Shown here one piece after another: positions 63,926-64,000 of a DNA stretch of 64,000 nt (position 1 is its first letter; each line of letters opens with the position of its first letter). The notes beneath the pieces are model-generated. The model saw only the letters and a list, made by a program, of their open reading frames with translations, was not told where the DNA came from and did no database searches. A program made the position numbers and the translations under genes. Location: NCBI GenBank assembly GCA_018657495.1, contig JABHXA010000006.1, forward strand, positions 111,789-175,788, written 5' to 3'. The DNA comes from Fidelibacterota bacterium. GTDB taxonomy: Bacteria > Fidelibacterota > Marinisomatia > SCGC-AAA003-L08 > JACNLC01.

Positions 63926-64000
63926 TGGACTTCCCTAACTTTGCAGGACAGTGAAAGAAGTCATAAATTAACCTTACAGAGGAGGATTTATGACACAGAA
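63926..64000 (+). mobile_element. Left end of an IS3-like insertion sequence, continuing beyond the window
   Basis: TGGACTTCCCTAACTTTGCA begins with TG and has the length and composition of an IS3-family terminal inverted repeat. It is followed after about 50 bases by a ribosome binding site and ATG. It lies precisely at the breakpoint of the minus-strand TPR gene. The transposase and right end are outside the window, so the family is a guess. Confidence 0.5.
63990..64000 (+). CDS. Start of a gene cut by the right edge (possible IS transposase OrfA)
   Basis: AGAGGAGGA followed by ATG at 63990; only M-T-Q is readable. The strong ribosome binding site and the IS-like end 64 bases upstream suggest a transposase gene, but the visible residues prove nothing. 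Confidence 0.5.

Overview
The window is AT-rich bacterial chromosome with dense, almost entirely plus-strand operons. Gene content fits a Gram-negative didermal bacterium: lipoproteins, an outer-membrane secretin and a type IV pilus system. The secreted beta-propeller protein ends in a dockerin-like EF-hand tail. Together with the MutL-like membrane cluster and the ALDH7/lysine 6-transaminase pair, this suggests the Fibrobacterota-Chlorobiota-Bacteroidota neighbourhood, with Marinimicrobia (SAR406) as my best guess. That placement is inference; no rRNA gene is present to test it.

Layout. (1) 1-9563: a Crp/Fnr-type regulator cut by the left edge, a palindromic operator candidate, then an arsenic/redox island: thioredoxin-like protein, TVP38-mercuric-reductase-like fusion, ArsS, ArsM, two arsenosugar-associated glycosyltransferases, a thioredoxin-reductase-like flavoprotein, a DUF3047 protein and NAD(P)HX epimerase. 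(2) 9564-13386: an MrfA/MrfB-like DNA-repair pair, the helicase carrying an HNH module. (3) 13378-14420: a REP-associated tyrosine transposase (RAYT) embedded in hairpin repeats with an almost exact direct repeat of about 109 bp on each side. (4) 14505-21981: dockerin/Asp-box propeller protein, CdsA, and an oligopeptide-type ABC importer (binding protein and two permeases). (5) 22164-29077: a seven-gene operon built from a MutL-type ASKHA ATPase, a barrel-sandwich/KOW protein and five membrane proteins, with no cobalamin mutase nearby. I regard this as the best candidate for an undescribed system. (6) 29277-33210: the ABC ATPase probably belonging to the importer, then two lysine-catabolism enzymes. 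(7) 33211-44147: rsmI, tmk, a C-terminal processing protease, tRNA-Val, and the classical thrS-infC-rpmI-rplT-pheS-pheT-zapA-folD run. infC starts at a rare AUA codon overlapping the thrS stop. A degenerate-looking tRNA-Arg overlaps the folD stop. (8) 44473-63143: a type IV pilus/type II secretion locus: ExeA-like ATPase, a PilM-PilN fusion with a very long basic disordered head, PilO, PilP, secretin, two PilT-family ATPases, a lone receiver, PilB, a sigma-54 activator with a pseudo-receiver, PilC, several prepilins, a PilX-like protein with a His/Asp repeat, and two paralogous major-pilin-type genes each with its own near-consensus sigma-54 promoter. (9) 63144-64000: a strong terminator, then a TPR gene on the minus strand apparently cut by the left end of an insertion sequence that runs off the window.

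How the parts work together. The pilus locus looks self-contained: motors, platform, alignment complex, secretin, pilins, and a sigma-54 activator with matching promoters at the pilins. The prepilin peptidase and a sensor kinase are not in the window. The arsenic island has the enzymes to methylate arsenite and attach an adenosyl-derived group, plus redox partners. The ABC importer and the lysine-degradation genes bracket the MutL-type cluster, but nothing in the sequence proves a functional link between them.
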